A stretch of 64,000 nt of DNA from an uncultured Flavobacteriaceae bacterium. Its GTDB lineage: Bacteria > Bacteroidota > Bacteroidia > Flavobacteriales > Flavobacteriaceae. The translations under genes were made by a program, and so were the position numbers. The stretch's first letter is position 1; the number at the start of each line of letters is the position of its first letter. The DNA lies in assembly GCA_947502635.1 (NCBI GenBank), contig CANNAN010000003.1, positions 434,001-498,000 of the forward strand. The letters run 5' to 3'. Under the pieces are notes generated by a model. The model searched no databases. It was not told where the DNA came from and saw nothing but the letters and a program-made list of their open reading frames with translations. This document shows positions 16,892-25,947 of the stretch, piece by piece.

Positions 16892-17443
16892 ATGAGTAAG
16901 AAAGAAACAACAAAAGATATAGAAAACGATCAAATTGATGATGTACAAAATGAAACTGTTGAGATTGAAGAGCAAGTTTCTGAAGAACAGACTGTTGAAG
17001 AGAAACTTCAGGCGGAATTAAAACAAGAAAAAGATAAGTATTTACGTTTATTTGCCGAGTTTGAAAATTATAAACGACGTACTTCTAAAGAGCGCATTGA
17101 ATTATTTTCGACAGCTAGTGAAGATGTTATGAAAACGTTGTTGCCTATTCTTGATGATTTTGAGCGTGCGTTAACTCATATAGAAGAGGATAAAGAAGCG
17201 GAAGAATTGCGAAAAGGTGTCCTGTTGATTTATCAAAAATTAGTAACAACATTAGAACAAAAAGGGCTAACACCTATAAAAGTTGAAAAAGGAGATACAT
17301 TTAATGCAGATAATCATGAAGCTGTTACCCAAATACCTGCTCCTAGTGATGACTTAAAAGGAAAAATTATTGATGTTATTGAAAAAGGCTATAAACTTGG
17401 TGAAAAAGTAATTCGTTTTCCAAAAGTTGTTATAGGGCAATAA
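16892..17443 (+). CDS. grpE: Nucleotide exchange factor GrpE
   Basis: The 183-residue protein is the ADP-release factor for DnaK. It has an acidic disordered start (about 1-45), a long helix (EEKLQAELKQEKDKYLRLFAEFENYKRRTSKERIE), the four-helix region with LLPILDDFERAL, and the C-terminal beta domain with FNADNHEAV and IDVIEKGYKLGEKVIRFPKVVIG. All are family hallmarks. The gene lies 9 bases before dnaJ, forming the usual grpE-dnaJ pair. dnaK is not in the window. Regulation: see the promoter region at 16836-16854. Confidence 0.95.
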   Translation: MSKKETTKDIENDQIDDVQNETVEIEEQVSEEQTVEEKLQAELKQEKDKYLRLFAEFENYKRRTSKERIELFSTASEDVMKTLLPILDDFERALTHIEEDKEAEELRKGVLLIYQKLVTTLEQKGLTPIKVEKGDTFNADNHEAVTQIPAPSDDLKGKIIDVIEKGYKLGEKVIRFPKVVIGQ

Positions 17444-17452
17444 AATATAGAC

Positions 17453-18577
17453 ATGGCTAAAAGAGATTATTACGAGATATTAGGAGTTAGTAAAGGTGCA
17501 ACTGCAGCTGAAATAAAAAAGGCTTATCGAAAAAAAGCCATTGAGTTTCATCCAGATAAAAACCCAGATAATAAAGAAGCTGAAGCTAAATTTAAAGAAG
17601 CGGCTGAAGCTTATGAAATATTAAGTGATGCTGATAAAAAAGCACGTTATGACCAATTTGGTCATCAAGCCTTTGAAAATGGTGGCGGCGGTGGCTTTGG
17701 CGGCGGCGGCATGAATATGGATGACATTTTTAGTCAGTTTGGTGATATTTTTGGTGGTGGCTTTGGTGGTGGCGGATTCTCTGGTTTTGGAGGTGGTGGT
17801 GGCCAACGTCGTGTAAAAGGAAGTAATCTTCGTATTCGTGTAAAACTGACTTTGGAGGAAATTGCCAATGGTGTTGAGAAAAAAATAAAAGTAAAACGCA
17901 AAGTTCAAGCACCAGGAACGACGTATAAAACATGTTCAACATGTAATGGTAGTGGACAAGTGACACGGATAGCAAACACTATTTTAGGTAGAATGCAAAC
18001 ATCTGCACCGTGTAATGTGTGTGGAGGAGCAGGACAAACCATAGATAAAAAGCCAAATGATGCAGATTCGCAAGGGTTAAAGGTTGCAGAAGAGACCGTT
18101 TCTATAAAAATACCAGCAGGTGTAGTTGATGGTATGCAACTTAAAGTGTCTAGTAAAGGAAATGAAGCGCCAGGAAATGGTATTTCTGGAGACCTTATAG
18201 TTGTGATAGAAGAAGAAGAACATGACAAATTACAGCGTGAAGGTGATAATTTACACTACGATTTATATGTAAGCTATCCAGATGCTGTTTTAGGAACTTC
18301 CAAAGAAATTGATACAGTAACAGGAAAAGTCCGTATAAAAGTAGAGGCAGGTGTACAATCTGGTAAAATTTTACGCTTACGCGGAAAAGGCATACCTAGT
18401 ATTAATGGTTACGGAAAAGGAGACCTGTTAGTGCATGTAAATGTATGGACACCAAAGACATTAAATAAACAACAAAAAGAATTTTTTGAATCCATGAGGA
18501 ATGATGAGCATTTCGACCCTAAACCAGAAAGCTCTGATAAATCGTTTTTTGAAAAAGTTAAAGATATGTTCTCGTAA
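17453..18577 (+). CDS. dnaJ: Chaperone DnaJ with reduced zinc region
   Basis: The 374-residue co-chaperone delivers substrates to DnaK. Its J domain (1-70) has HPD at residues 33-35, followed by a long Gly/Phe-rich stretch (about 76-118). The cysteine-rich region has only two CxxCxGxG motifs, at 161-164 (CSTCNGSG) and 187-190 (CNVCGGAG), instead of the four in E. coli DnaJ. Only one zinc site can therefore form, and the segment between the motifs is shorter in cysteines. I recall the same reduction in other Flavobacteriaceae, so it is probably ancestral in the family rather than damage. The C-terminal substrate-binding domains (about 200-350) are intact. Confidence 0.95.
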   Translation: MAKRDYYEILGVSKGATAAEIKKAYRKKAIEFHPDKNPDNKEAEAKFKEAAEAYEILSDADKKARYDQFGHQAFENGGGGGFGGGGMNMDDIFSQFGDIFGGGFGGGGFSGFGGGGGQRRVKGSNLRIRVKLTLEEIANGVEKKIKVKRKVQAPGTTYKTCSTCNGSGQVTRIANTILGRMQTSAPCNVCGGAGQTIDKKPNDADSQGLKVAEETVSIKIPAGVVDGMQLKVSSKGNEAPGNGISGDLIVVIEEEEHDKLQREGDNLHYDLYVSYPDAVLGTSKEIDTVTGKVRIKVEAGVQSGKILRLRGKGIPSINGYGKGDLLVHVNVWTPKTLNKQQKEFFESMRNDEHFDPKPESSDKSFFEKVKDMFS

Positions 18578-18657
18578 ACACAGCATATCATTAGTAATAT
18601 AGAAAAGGTTTTTATACATAATTTTTTTAAACTACAAAAGAAAGTTCTCTTATAGTT

Positions 18658-18690
18658 TTGTTATTATTATATAAAAAATAACTATATTTG
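18658..18690 (+). promoter_or_regulatory. Consensus promoter of a candidate small RNA
   Basis: TTG at 18658-18660 (within TTTTG) and TATATTTG at 18683-18690 are separated by 22 bases. Both elements and the spacing fit the published flavobacterial promoter pattern (TTG, 17-23 bases, TAnnTTTG). This is the best promoter match I found in the window. Confidence 0.7.
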
Positions 18691-18694
18691 GTTC

Positions 18695-18781
18695 ATCACT
18701 AATTTATTTTAGTGATAATTTTTCTTTTTCATAGCAATTTTTTTCCCATCCTTAATTTATTAAGGGTGGGTTTTGTTTTTT
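18695..18781 (+). ncRNA. Candidate small RNA of about 80-85 nt
   Basis: Transcription from the consensus promoter would start around 18695-18700. The predicted RNA holds a perfect 8-bp stem (ATCACTAA 18695-18702 with TTAGTGAT 18709-18716), then a U-rich single-stranded linker, and ends in a strong terminator hairpin. No reading frame of useful length lies in it, and the next gene starts 134 bases further on, after the terminator. It could instead be a dnaJ 3' untranslated element, but the internal promoter argues for an independent RNA. I cannot assign it to a known RNA family. Confidence 0.55.
18745..18781 (+). terminator. Intrinsic terminator of the small RNA
   Basis: CCCATCCTTAA (18745-18755) pairs with TTAAGGGTGGG (18760-18770) through 11 pairs including one G-T, with a TTTA loop and a TTTTGTTTTTT tail. 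It is the strongest rightward terminator in this part of the window. Confidence 0.9.
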
Positions 18782-18915
18782 ATGCAGAATTTGTCAAGTA
18801 CCTGCTTAATATATTCGAAAATACTACGAATTATATTCATTTTAGCCATTATAAACTTCGCGTTAATAACCACATTTAATATATTTACAGTTATCAAGCC
18901 AATTAAAAAACAAGA

Positions 18916-19842
18916 ATGAACAACTTACTAGAAGTTAATGAAGTTTCTAAAAATTTCGCAAACTTTAAAGCACTTAATAAAGTGTCAATTACAGTCCCTA
19001 AAGGTAGTATATTTGGCTTGTTAGGGCCTAACGGCGCAGGTAAAACAACACTTATAAGAATCATTAATCAAATAACTATGCCAGATGATGGTAAGGTGCA
19101 TCTAGATGGCGAATTACTCAATCCCATTCATATTAAAGATATTGGTTATTTACCAGAAGAAAGAGGGCTTTACAAATCTATGAAAGTAGGGGAGCAAGCT
19201 TTATATTTAGCTCAGCTAAAGGGTTTAAGTAAAACTGAAGCCAGAACACGACTAAAATATTGGTTTGAACGTTTAGAAATTGGAGACTGGTGGAATAAGA
19301 AAATTCAAGAATTGTCTAAAGGAATGGCTCAAAAAATACAGTTTGTAGTTACAGTATTACATCAGCCAAAACTTTTAATTTTTGATGAACCTTTTTCAGG
19401 TTTCGACCCTATAAATGCGAACCTAATTAAAGATGAAATTTTACGTTTGCGAGAAGAAGGGGCTACTGTTATTTTTTCTACCCATAGAATGGAATCTGTT
19501 GAAGAGCTTTGTGATGATATCGCATTGATACATAAATCAAATAAAATTTTAGACGGAAAACTAATTGATGTAAAAAGGCAGTATAAAATAAATACGTATG
19601 AGGTTGGTATTCGAGCAAATAACAAAGAATCTTTAGAACAAGAACTAGCAAATAAGTTTGATATTTCAGCAGCTAATTTTAAAACTTTAGAAGATGAATT
19701 GAAATTAAATATAAAACTTTCTGAAACAGATAAACCAAACGACTTATTAAGTTATTTAAGCTCAAAAGGAGAGATTTCTCATTTTGTTGAATTGATACCA
19801 AGTGTAAACGATATTTTTATTCAAACTGTAAAGGATAATTAA
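18916..19842 (+). CDS. ABC transporter ATP-binding protein (NatA-like)
   Basis: This is a 308-residue ABC ATPase with Walker A GPNGAGKT (37-44), Q-loop, signature LSKGMAQKIQ, Walker B LLIFDEPFSGFDP and the H-loop STHRMES. After about residue 215 it has a C-terminal domain of the DUF4162 type, found in NatA-like sodium/drug exporters. The neighbour 5 bases downstream is the matching permease, and an MscS channel follows, so these three form one operon. The closest described analogy is NatAB, a sodium-extruding ABC-2 exporter. The substrate here is not shown by the sequence. Confidence 0.9.
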   Translation: MNNLLEVNEVSKNFANFKALNKVSITVPKGSIFGLLGPNGAGKTTLIRIINQITMPDDGKVHLDGELLNPIHIKDIGYLPEERGLYKSMKVGEQALYLAQLKGLSKTEARTRLKYWFERLEIGDWWNKKIQELSKGMAQKIQFVVTVLHQPKLLIFDEPFSGFDPINANLIKDEILRLREEGATVIFSTHRMESVEELCDDIALIHKSNKILDGKLIDVKRQYKINTYEVGIRANNKESLEQELANKFDISAANFKTLEDELKLNIKLSETDKPNDLLSYLSSKGEISHFVELIPSVNDIFIQTVKDN

Positions 19843-19847
19843 TTTAT

Positions 19848-21164
19848 ATGAACCATTTACCACTCATAATAAAGCGCGAATATTTAACCAAGGTTAAAAA
19901 TAAGTCATTTATAGTGATGACTATTTTAAGTCCGATTATAATGATAGCGCTTATTGCAGTTGTTGCTTATTTATCGCAATTAAATAATGAAACAGTACGT
20001 ACTATTTCTATTTTAGATGAATCTGGGTTAGTACAAAATGTTTTTAAAAACTCTGAGAAAACGACTTACCATATTCTAGAGAATAATATGTCTTTGGAAG
20101 AAGCCAAAGTATTATCAAAGGAAACAGCTGCTTATGGCCTCTTACATGTAGAGAAATTTGATGCTATAGAAACCGTATCAAATCATATTAAATTTTATTC
20201 AGAAGAAACGCCTTCACTTAATTTAATATCAGATTTAGAGACTAAGTTAGAAAAGAAGTTTACTAACATGAAACTTCGTGAAAATGGTGTTGATGTAACA
20301 ATGATTAATGCTTCAAAAATATTTGTAGATATAGCTCAAGAAAGTTTTAAGGGCGAAAAAACATCTAAAGTAGATAGTATAGTTAAGCTTGTTTTTGGAT
20401 TGGCTGCAGGGTATTTGCTATTCATGTTTATAATCATTTATGGTAATATGATTATGCGAAGTGTTATTGAAGAAAAAACAAGCAGAATTATAGAAGTTAT
20501 CATCTCGTCTGTAAAACCTATGCAGCTTATGCTTGGTAAAATTATTGGAACTTCGTTGGCAGGAATCACACAGTTTGCTATTTGGATTATTTTGTGCAGT
20601 ATTTTAATGACCATAGTATCGGCATTTCTAGGGATAGATATGGCACAAATGCAAACACCACAGCAAGAAATAATACAGCACGCTGCAGAGAATCCTGAGC
20701 TTAATATGAAAATGCAAGATGTTTTAAATGCTTTTTATAATTTACCATTGGTTAATTTAGTGATAGCTTTTGTATTATTCTTTATAGGAGGCTATTTATT
20801 ATATAGCTCACTATATGCAGCTATTGGCGCAGCAGTAGATAATGAGACAGATACACAACAGTTTTTATTGCCAATTATAATACCTTTAATTTTAGCAGTT
20901 TATATTGGTATCTTTACAGTGATTGAAGACCCACACGGAACAGTATCTACGGTATTTTCTTTTATACCGTTTACATCGCCAGTGGTTATGCTTATGCGTA
21001 TTCCTTTTGGGGTTCCTCTGTGGCAACAATTGGTATCATTATTGTTATTAATAGGTACGTTTATGTTTACGGTTTGGTTTGCAGCAAAAATATATAGAGT
21101 AGGTATTTTAATGTATGGTAAAAAACCAAGTTATAGAGAATTGATAAAGTGGATTAAATACTAA
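19848..21164 (+). CDS. ABC-2 type permease (NatB-like)
   Basis: The 438-residue membrane protein has one N-terminal helix (about 22-42), a large extracytoplasmic domain (about 43-175) and then five or six helices. That is the ABC2_membrane_3/NatB layout. The conserved VIEEKTSRIIEVIISSVKPMQLMLGKIIG segment (about 206-235) is the coupling region that contacts the ATPase. The gene overlaps nothing but starts 5 bases after the ATPase stop and ends 1 base before the MscS gene, so translation is probably coupled. Confidence 0.9.
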   Translation: MNHLPLIIKREYLTKVKNKSFIVMTILSPIIMIALIAVVAYLSQLNNETVRTISILDESGLVQNVFKNSEKTTYHILENNMSLEEAKVLSKETAAYGLLHVEKFDAIETVSNHIKFYSEETPSLNLISDLETKLEKKFTNMKLRENGVDVTMINASKIFVDIAQESFKGEKTSKVDSIVKLVFGLAAGYLLFMFIIIYGNMIMRSVIEEKTSRIIEVIISSVKPMQLMLGKIIGTSLAGITQFAIWIILCSILMTIVSAFLGIDMAQMQTPQQEIIQHAAENPELNMKMQDVLNAFYNLPLVNLVIAFVLFFIGGYLLYSSLYAAIGAAVDNETDTQQFLLPIIIPLILAVYIGIFTVIEDPHGTVSTVFSFIPFTSPVVMLMRIPFGVPLWQQLVSLLLLIGTFMFTVWFAAKIYRVGILMYGKKPSYRELIKWIKY

Positions 21165-21165
21165 G

Positions 21166-22107
21166 ATGCAGGAAGAAGTAACAGATAAAATAGGAGAAAG
21201 CGTAGAAGAAATAGGAGATGCTATTACTAAAAGTTCTGTATGGGAAAAGATTATTGATTTTCTGGAATTTAGGATTATAGATTTTACATACGGAACAGGA
21301 GATAATGTACATAATATTGTTCTTAAGGTTAAGTATGTTTTACTTGTTGCTGCTGTCATTATAATTACTACGTATCTTTTAAGATGGATAAAGAAATTGG
21401 TAACCAGAAAAATGCCAGTTGATGATAAAGCAAAATTTAACTCAGTATTTTCTTTTGCCAGATGGATTATTTATATCATAGTTATACTTATTGTTTTTGA
21501 TTCAATAGGTATAAATGTTACGGCTATTTTTGCAGCATCAGCCGCTTTATTAATCGGCGTTGGTTTAGCACTTCAAACATTATTTCAGGATATAATTTCT
21601 GGAATATTTATACTTATAGATCAATCGGTGCATGTTGGAGATATTATTGAAATAGATGGTAAAGTTGGTCGTGTAGAAGAAATTAAATTAAGAACAACAA
21701 GAGCAGTAACAATAGATAATAAAGTCTTGGTAATTCCAAATCATTTATATTTAGAAAATAGTTTATATAATTGGACGCAAAACGGCACAAAGACCAGAGA
21801 GTCTGTCAGTGTTGGTGTTGCTTATGGCAGTGATGTACAATTGGTAAAAAAACTATTACTTCAGGCTGCCAGTACACACCCAGATGTTATTAGTGAACCA
21901 GAGCCATCTGTGGTATTTACAGATTTTGGTGATAGTTCTTTAAATTTTAAAATTATTTTTACAATTAATGATAGCTTTAAGGCACAATTTCCTAAAAGTG
22001 ACATTCGTTTTGAAATAGATAGATTATTTAGAGAAAATAATATAAGTATACCATTTCCTCAGAGAGATATTCATATTATTTCACAGCATAAAGGAGAAAT
22101 AGATTAA
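21166..22107 (+). CDS. MscS-family mechanosensitive ion channel
   Basis: This 313-residue small-conductance mechanosensitive channel protects against osmotic downshock. It has an acidic N-terminal stretch, three membrane helices (about 48-70, 88-108 and 116-150), the pore-lining third helix with its small-residue pattern (AASAALLIGVGLALQTLFQDIISG), the beta domain starting FILIDQSVHVGDIIEIDGKVGRVEEI, and a C-terminal alpha-beta domain. It directly follows the ABC permease with 1 base between. That link between an ion exporter and an osmotic valve is suggestive but unproven. Confidence 0.92.
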   Translation: MQEEVTDKIGESVEEIGDAITKSSVWEKIIDFLEFRIIDFTYGTGDNVHNIVLKVKYVLLVAAVIIITTYLLRWIKKLVTRKMPVDDKAKFNSVFSFARWIIYIIVILIVFDSIGINVTAIFAASAALLIGVGLALQTLFQDIISGIFILIDQSVHVGDIIEIDGKVGRVEEIKLRTTRAVTIDNKVLVIPNHLYLENSLYNWTQNGTKTRESVSVGVAYGSDVQLVKKLLLQAASTHPDVISEPEPSVVFTDFGDSSLNFKIIFTINDSFKAQFPKSDIRFEIDRLFRENNISIPFPQRDIHIISQHKGEID

Positions 22108-22200
22108 AATAAAAAGATTTCTGGGTTTCAGAAGTCATTAAAATAAATTTACAAATTGAATACAGGTGTCTTTCATCCATATTCTTTAATTTAAAATAAA

Positions 22201-23364
22201 ATGCCAAAAATATTAGTAATAGAAGACGAAGCAGCCATTAGAAGGGTGTTAGTAAAAATTCTTTCAGAGGAAAATGACAAATACCAAGTTGATGAAGCAG
22301 AAGATGGTTTATTAGGAATTGAAAAAATAAAAAATGATGATTTCGATTTAGTACTTTGTGATATTAAAATGCCAAAAATGGATGGTGTTGAAGTTTTAGA
22401 GGCAGTAAAAAAAATTAAGCCAGAAACGCCTATTGTTATGATTTCTGGTCATGGAGATCTAGATACAGCTGTAAATACAATGCGTTTAGGGGCTTTTGAT
22501 TACATATCGAAACCACCAGATTTAAATAGACTGCTAAATACGGTCCGTAATGCTTTAGACAAAAAAGAATTAGTAGTCGAAAATAAACTACTTAAAAAGA
22601 AGGTAAGTAAGAATTTTGAAATGATTGGAGAAAGCAAAGCCATTTCTCATATAAAATCTATTATTGAAAAAGTAGCGCAAACAGATGCGCGTGTACTTAT
22701 TACTGGGCCTAATGGAACAGGAAAGGAGTTGGTTGCGCATTGGTTGCACCAAAAAAGTGATAGATCGAAAGGAGCTATGATTGAAGTTAATTGTGCAGCG
22801 ATTCCTAGCGAACTGATAGAAAGTGAATTATTCGGCCATGTTAAAGGTGCTTTTACCAGTGCTGTTAAAGATAGAGCAGGTAAATTTGAAGCAGCAAATG
22901 GGGGAACTATTTTTTTAGATGAAATTGGGGATATGAGTTTGCCTGCACAAGCAAAGGTACTTCGAGCATTGCAAGAAAGCCGTATTCAACGCGTAGGAAG
23001 TGATAAGGACATTAAGGTAAATGTTCGTGTAGTAGCAGCTACAAATAAAGATTTAAAAAAGGAAATTGCTGAAGGAAGATTTCGTGAGGATTTGTATCAC
23101 AGACTTGCCGTTATATTGATTAAGGTACCAGCTTTAAATGATAGACGAGATGATATTCCTTTATTGATAAATCACTTTACAGAGAAGATTGCTAATGAGC
23201 AGGGAACCGCGAAAAAATCGTTTTCAGGCAAAGCCATTAAATTACTTCAAGATTATGACTGGACAGGAAATATTAGGGAATTACGTAATGTTGTAGAACG
23301 CTTGATTATTCTTGGAAGTAGTGAGGTGAGTGAAGAAGATGTTAAACTGTTTGCTTCTAAATAA
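22201..23364 (+). CDS. Sigma-54-type response regulator lacking a DNA-binding domain
   Basis: The 387-residue protein has a receiver domain (1-120; E8, D9 and phospho-acceptor D54 in DLVLCDIKMPKMDG) and an AAA+ sigma-54 activation domain (about 140-370). The latter has Walker A GPNGTGKE at 169-176, the sigma-contacting loop GAFTSA at 216-221, Walker B GGTIFLDEIGD and the arginine-finger region GRFREDLYHRL. The usual loop is GAFTGA. The protein ends right after IRELRNVVERLIILG, so the Fis-type HTH of NtrC is missing. A terminator 18 bases after the stop shows this is not a frameshifted longer gene. It could act from solution on sigma-54 holoenzyme or pair with another DNA-binding protein. No partner kinase is adjacent. 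Confidence 0.9.
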   Translation: MPKILVIEDEAAIRRVLVKILSEENDKYQVDEAEDGLLGIEKIKNDDFDLVLCDIKMPKMDGVEVLEAVKKIKPETPIVMISGHGDLDTAVNTMRLGAFDYISKPPDLNRLLNTVRNALDKKELVVENKLLKKKVSKNFEMIGESKAISHIKSIIEKVAQTDARVLITGPNGTGKELVAHWLHQKSDRSKGAMIEVNCAAIPSELIESELFGHVKGAFTSAVKDRAGKFEAANGGTIFLDEIGDMSLPAQAKVLRALQESRIQRVGSDKDIKVNVRVVAATNKDLKKEIAEGRFREDLYHRLAVILIKVPALNDRRDDIPLLINHFTEKIANEQGTAKKSFSGKAIKLLQDYDWTGNIRELRNVVERLIILGSSEVSEEDVKLFASK

Positions 23365-23382
23365 AATAAATCTATATAATTT

Positions 23383-23425
23383 AAAAAAAGAGGTCATCTG
23401 AAACATTCAGATGACCTCTTTTTTT
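23383..23425. terminator. Bidirectional terminator, 20-bp stem
   Basis: AAAAAAAGAGGTCATCTGAA (23383-23402) and its exact complement (23406-23425) flank a 3-base loop. With A- and T-runs at the ends, it serves both the sigma-54-type regulator and the converging gene at 23439. Confidence 0.92.
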
Positions 23426-23438
23426 AGAATTTAATTAA

Positions 23439-24203
23439 TTAATTAAATTCATCACAACTGTTTAGTTGAGATACATATTCAGAAGCCAGAGACTTAATAC
23501 GACTGTTGTAAAAATCTTTTATTTCCTTGATGCTTTTTGCCGACATATCTTCAGAAGATTCAATGTCTCTAAAAGGCTCATAATTGGTACAACTGCAAGT
23601 GTTTAAGGTCTCGTTATAGGTGTTAATATTAGAGGTGACAGCATTTTTATAAGAAAGAATTAATTGCTTCTTCTGTATTATTAATTCTTTTTCTTTTTGT
23701 TCTGCTAATTTCATTTTAATCTGCTGCTCTTTAAGTTTTAAAACTTCTTGTTGCTGTTTTAGCCTGAGCTGCTCTATTTGTAAATCGCTAAGTTCTGCAT
23801 CTTCACCTCCGCTAGCTTCAGCATACGTAGCTGTGGGAGAAGAAACAGAGCATTTATCAATTTCAATAACACTGTTTTTGCTATAATCTCTAGCGCGTTT
23901 TACATAAAAACGACCATTTTCATAATTTTCAGCAGTATCAACCTTTGCTAATAATTCAATGCATTTGTCAGCGAGTTCTAATGCAGGTTCACAATTACAA
24001 TCACTCAATGTTTTTTTGGCAAGTTTAAATGACTCTAATGATCTATTAGCATAATATTGTAAATGATTTATATTATTAGAATCATACGAATCTTTAACAT
24101 GTGAATAGGCACTAACAAGATAAGAATTAGTATAATCGCAATCTCCTTGACTGTTAACAACTAACGATGTGATTAGAAAGAATAATAAGTAATAATTTTT
24201 CAT
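23439..24203 (-). CDS. Exported unknown protein with cysteine pairs and coiled coil
   Basis: I do not recognise a family. The 254-residue protein begins with a signal peptide (MKNYYLLFFLITSLVVNSQ) and then a mature CDYTNSY start. Residues 20-115 look helical, possibly TPR-like, with CNCEPALELADKCIELL. A Gln/Lys/Glu-rich coiled coil runs from about 140 to 185 (LRLKQQQEVLKLKEQQIKMK). The C-terminal part has a second CSC pair (NTCSCTNYEPF) and ends with SCDEFN. Even numbers of cysteines in short motifs suggest disulfides in the periplasm. It is a single gene closed by a strong terminator. Confidence 0.6.
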   Translation of the reverse strand: MKNYYLLFFLITSLVVNSQGDCDYTNSYLVSAYSHVKDSYDSNNINHLQYYANRSLESFKLAKKTLSDCNCEPALELADKCIELLAKVDTAENYENGRFYVKRARDYSKNSVIEIDKCSVSSPTATYAEASGGEDAELSDLQIEQLRLKQQQEVLKLKEQQIKMKLAEQKEKELIIQKKQLILSYKNAVTSNINTYNETLNTCSCTNYEPFRDIESSEDMSAKSIKEIKDFYNSRIKSLASEYVSQLNSCDEFN

Positions 24204-24360
24204 AAATTTGATTTTTTTGACATAAATAGGGATGGCAATGTATTAAAAAGATTATAAAAAGCATGTATTTCGTCGATTTAAAACGCCTTTAAAGTATAAA
24301 AATATCGACAAACGACTTGTTTTGTAGTTGTATGATTACAAAATAATATAAAATAATCGA

Positions 24361-24876
24361 TTACATAGTTTTGCTTATACTTGCCATAAAATCATCAATT
24401 CTAAGTTTTACCTCATTATTAATAATATCGTTTTCAATATAAGTATGTATATCTCCAAGGTAATTCATACCCAAGTAGTTTGCAGATTCAACAAATGGCA
24501 TAGAAAAACCTTCTTTTAAGTCATCAGAATTACTACAACTTACCATAGCCATATTTTTACCACGTAATTTTCTACCAGTATTTTTATGTATGCGTATAAG
24601 ATCTGAAATTCTATCAAAAAAAACTTTTAAAATACCACTCATGCTATACCAATAAACGGGGGTAGCAAATATAATAGTATCATAGGTTTCAATAATGTGT
24701 GTTGCTAAGTTTAAAAAATCATCACTTTCATTTTTATAGTCATAATCATAGTGTCCAATATTTTTTGTGTACAAATCAACAATATCAATACCATTATTTG
24801 TAGCTATATAATTGACTATTTTATTCGTGTCACCATGACTTCTTGAACTTCCTTGTATTATAACGCTTCTTTTCAT
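24361..24876 (-). CDS. NAD(P)H-dependent FMN reductase-like flavodoxin-fold protein
   Basis: The 171-residue protein has the FMN-binding start of the family (IIQGSSRSHGDTNKIV, residues 5-20) and the second phosphate/isoalloxazine loop TIIFATPVYWYSMSGILKVFFDRISDL (about 68-95), followed by MAMVSCSNSD. These are the hallmarks of NADPH-dependent FMN reductases and multimeric flavodoxin WrbA-like proteins. The short length and the PVYW motif favour a small quinone or flavin reductase. It stands alone and diverges from the PPK2 gene. Confidence 0.85.
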   Translation of the reverse strand: MKRSVIIQGSSRSHGDTNKIVNYIATNNGIDIVDLYTKNIGHYDYDYKNESDDFLNLATHIIETYDTIIFATPVYWYSMSGILKVFFDRISDLIRIHKNTGRKLRGKNMAMVSCSNSDDLKEGFSMPFVESANYLGMNYLGDIHTYIENDIINNEVKLRIDDFMASISKTM

Positions 24877-25005
24877 AATTTAAAATATTATCAAAGGAAC
24901 AATTCAAAAGAGATTTATTTAACTATTTTCTATAGAAACAATTAATAGCTAATATGATATAATCGATAGCATTTTTATATATTTAAACCACATAAACTTT
25001 TTAAA

Positions 25006-25857
25006 ATGGACAAATACAAAGTAACCACGAACATATCTTTAAAAAATTCTGAAACTAAAGTCATAATAGATAATGCAGAGAAAGAGTTAAAAAACGTTAG
25101 AAAGAAATTAGGTAAACTTCAGGATACCATTTATGCGCATGGTAAATATGCTGTTTTAGTTTGTTTACAGGGTATGGATACTTCGGGGAAAGACAGCTTA
25201 ATACGTGAAGTCTTTAAAGATTTTAATGCGCGAGGTGTGGTCGTTCATAGTTTTAAAGTACCTACAGAATTAGAGCTTAAACATGATTACATTTGGAGGC
25301 ATTATATAGCACTTCCTGCTCGAGGTAAATTTGGTGTTTTTAACAGAACGCATTACGAAAATGTATTGGTAACAAGAGTACACCCTGGTTATATTTTAGG
25401 CGAAAATATTCCAACAGTAAATTCTGTTGATGCTATTGATGATGCTTTTTGGGATAAGCGCTTTGAACAAATCAATAATTTTGAAAAGTATATAGCCGAA
25501 AATGGCACTATTATTTTTAAGTTTTTCTTAAACATCTCAAAAGAAGAACAAAAAAATAGATTGTTACGTCGTTTAAATAAACAAGAAAAAAATTGGAAGT
25601 TTTCTCCAAGCGATTTAAAAGAACGTAAGCTTTGGGATGCGTATCAAGAATGTTATGAAGATGCTATAAATAGAACATCTAAAGCACATGCACCCTGGTA
25701 TACAATTCCTGCAGATGATAAACCTACAGCTCGTTATATGGTGGCAAAAATAATGTATGATGCTTTAAGTAAATATACCGATATCCAAGAACCTGAACTT
25801 GATGATGATATCAAGGCAAATATTGAAATATATAAGGAAGAATTAAGCAATGAATAA
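25006..25857 (+). CDS. Polyphosphate kinase 2 family protein
   Basis: This 283-residue PPK2-family phosphotransferase moves phosphate between polyphosphate and nucleotides. Walker A is GMDTSGKD (56-63). The lid and second motif appear in IWRHYIALPARGKFGVFNRTHYENVL, with a conserved FLNISKEEQKNRLLRRL segment and the closing HAPWYTIPADDK motif, all typical of the single-domain PPK2 type (TIGR03709-like). Whether it prefers NDP or AMP/ADP (class I versus III) cannot be read safely. TATATTTA about 20 bases upstream of the ATG is one mismatch from a -7 box. Confidence 0.9.
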   Translation: MDKYKVTTNISLKNSETKVIIDNAEKELKNVRKKLGKLQDTIYAHGKYAVLVCLQGMDTSGKDSLIREVFKDFNARGVVVHSFKVPTELELKHDYIWRHYIALPARGKFGVFNRTHYENVLVTRVHPGYILGENIPTVNSVDAIDDAFWDKRFEQINNFEKYIAENGTIIFKFFLNISKEEQKNRLLRRLNKQEKNWKFSPSDLKERKLWDAYQECYEDAINRTSKAHAPWYTIPADDKPTARYMVAKIMYDALSKYTDIQEPELDDDIKANIEIYKEELSNE

Positions 25858-25947
25858 ATATATTGAAGCCGTTAACAATTGTTTTATGATTTTTTTTAGA
25901 TTTTAAGCTTTTAATAAATAGTATCTTTAAACTTAAAAAAATATTAT

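Noticed and set aside
17621-18228. Long antisense open frames over dnaJ
   Set aside because: They are shadows of the Gly-rich codons of dnaJ, with no sensible protein sequence or start signals.
22108-22140. Hairpin after the MscS gene as a terminator
   Set aside because: The stem is only about five pairs with no T-run, too weak to call.
23365-23440. Frameshift removing the HTH of the sigma-54-type regulator
   Set aside because: The terminator begins 18 bases after the stop, leaving no room for a lost domain in any frame.
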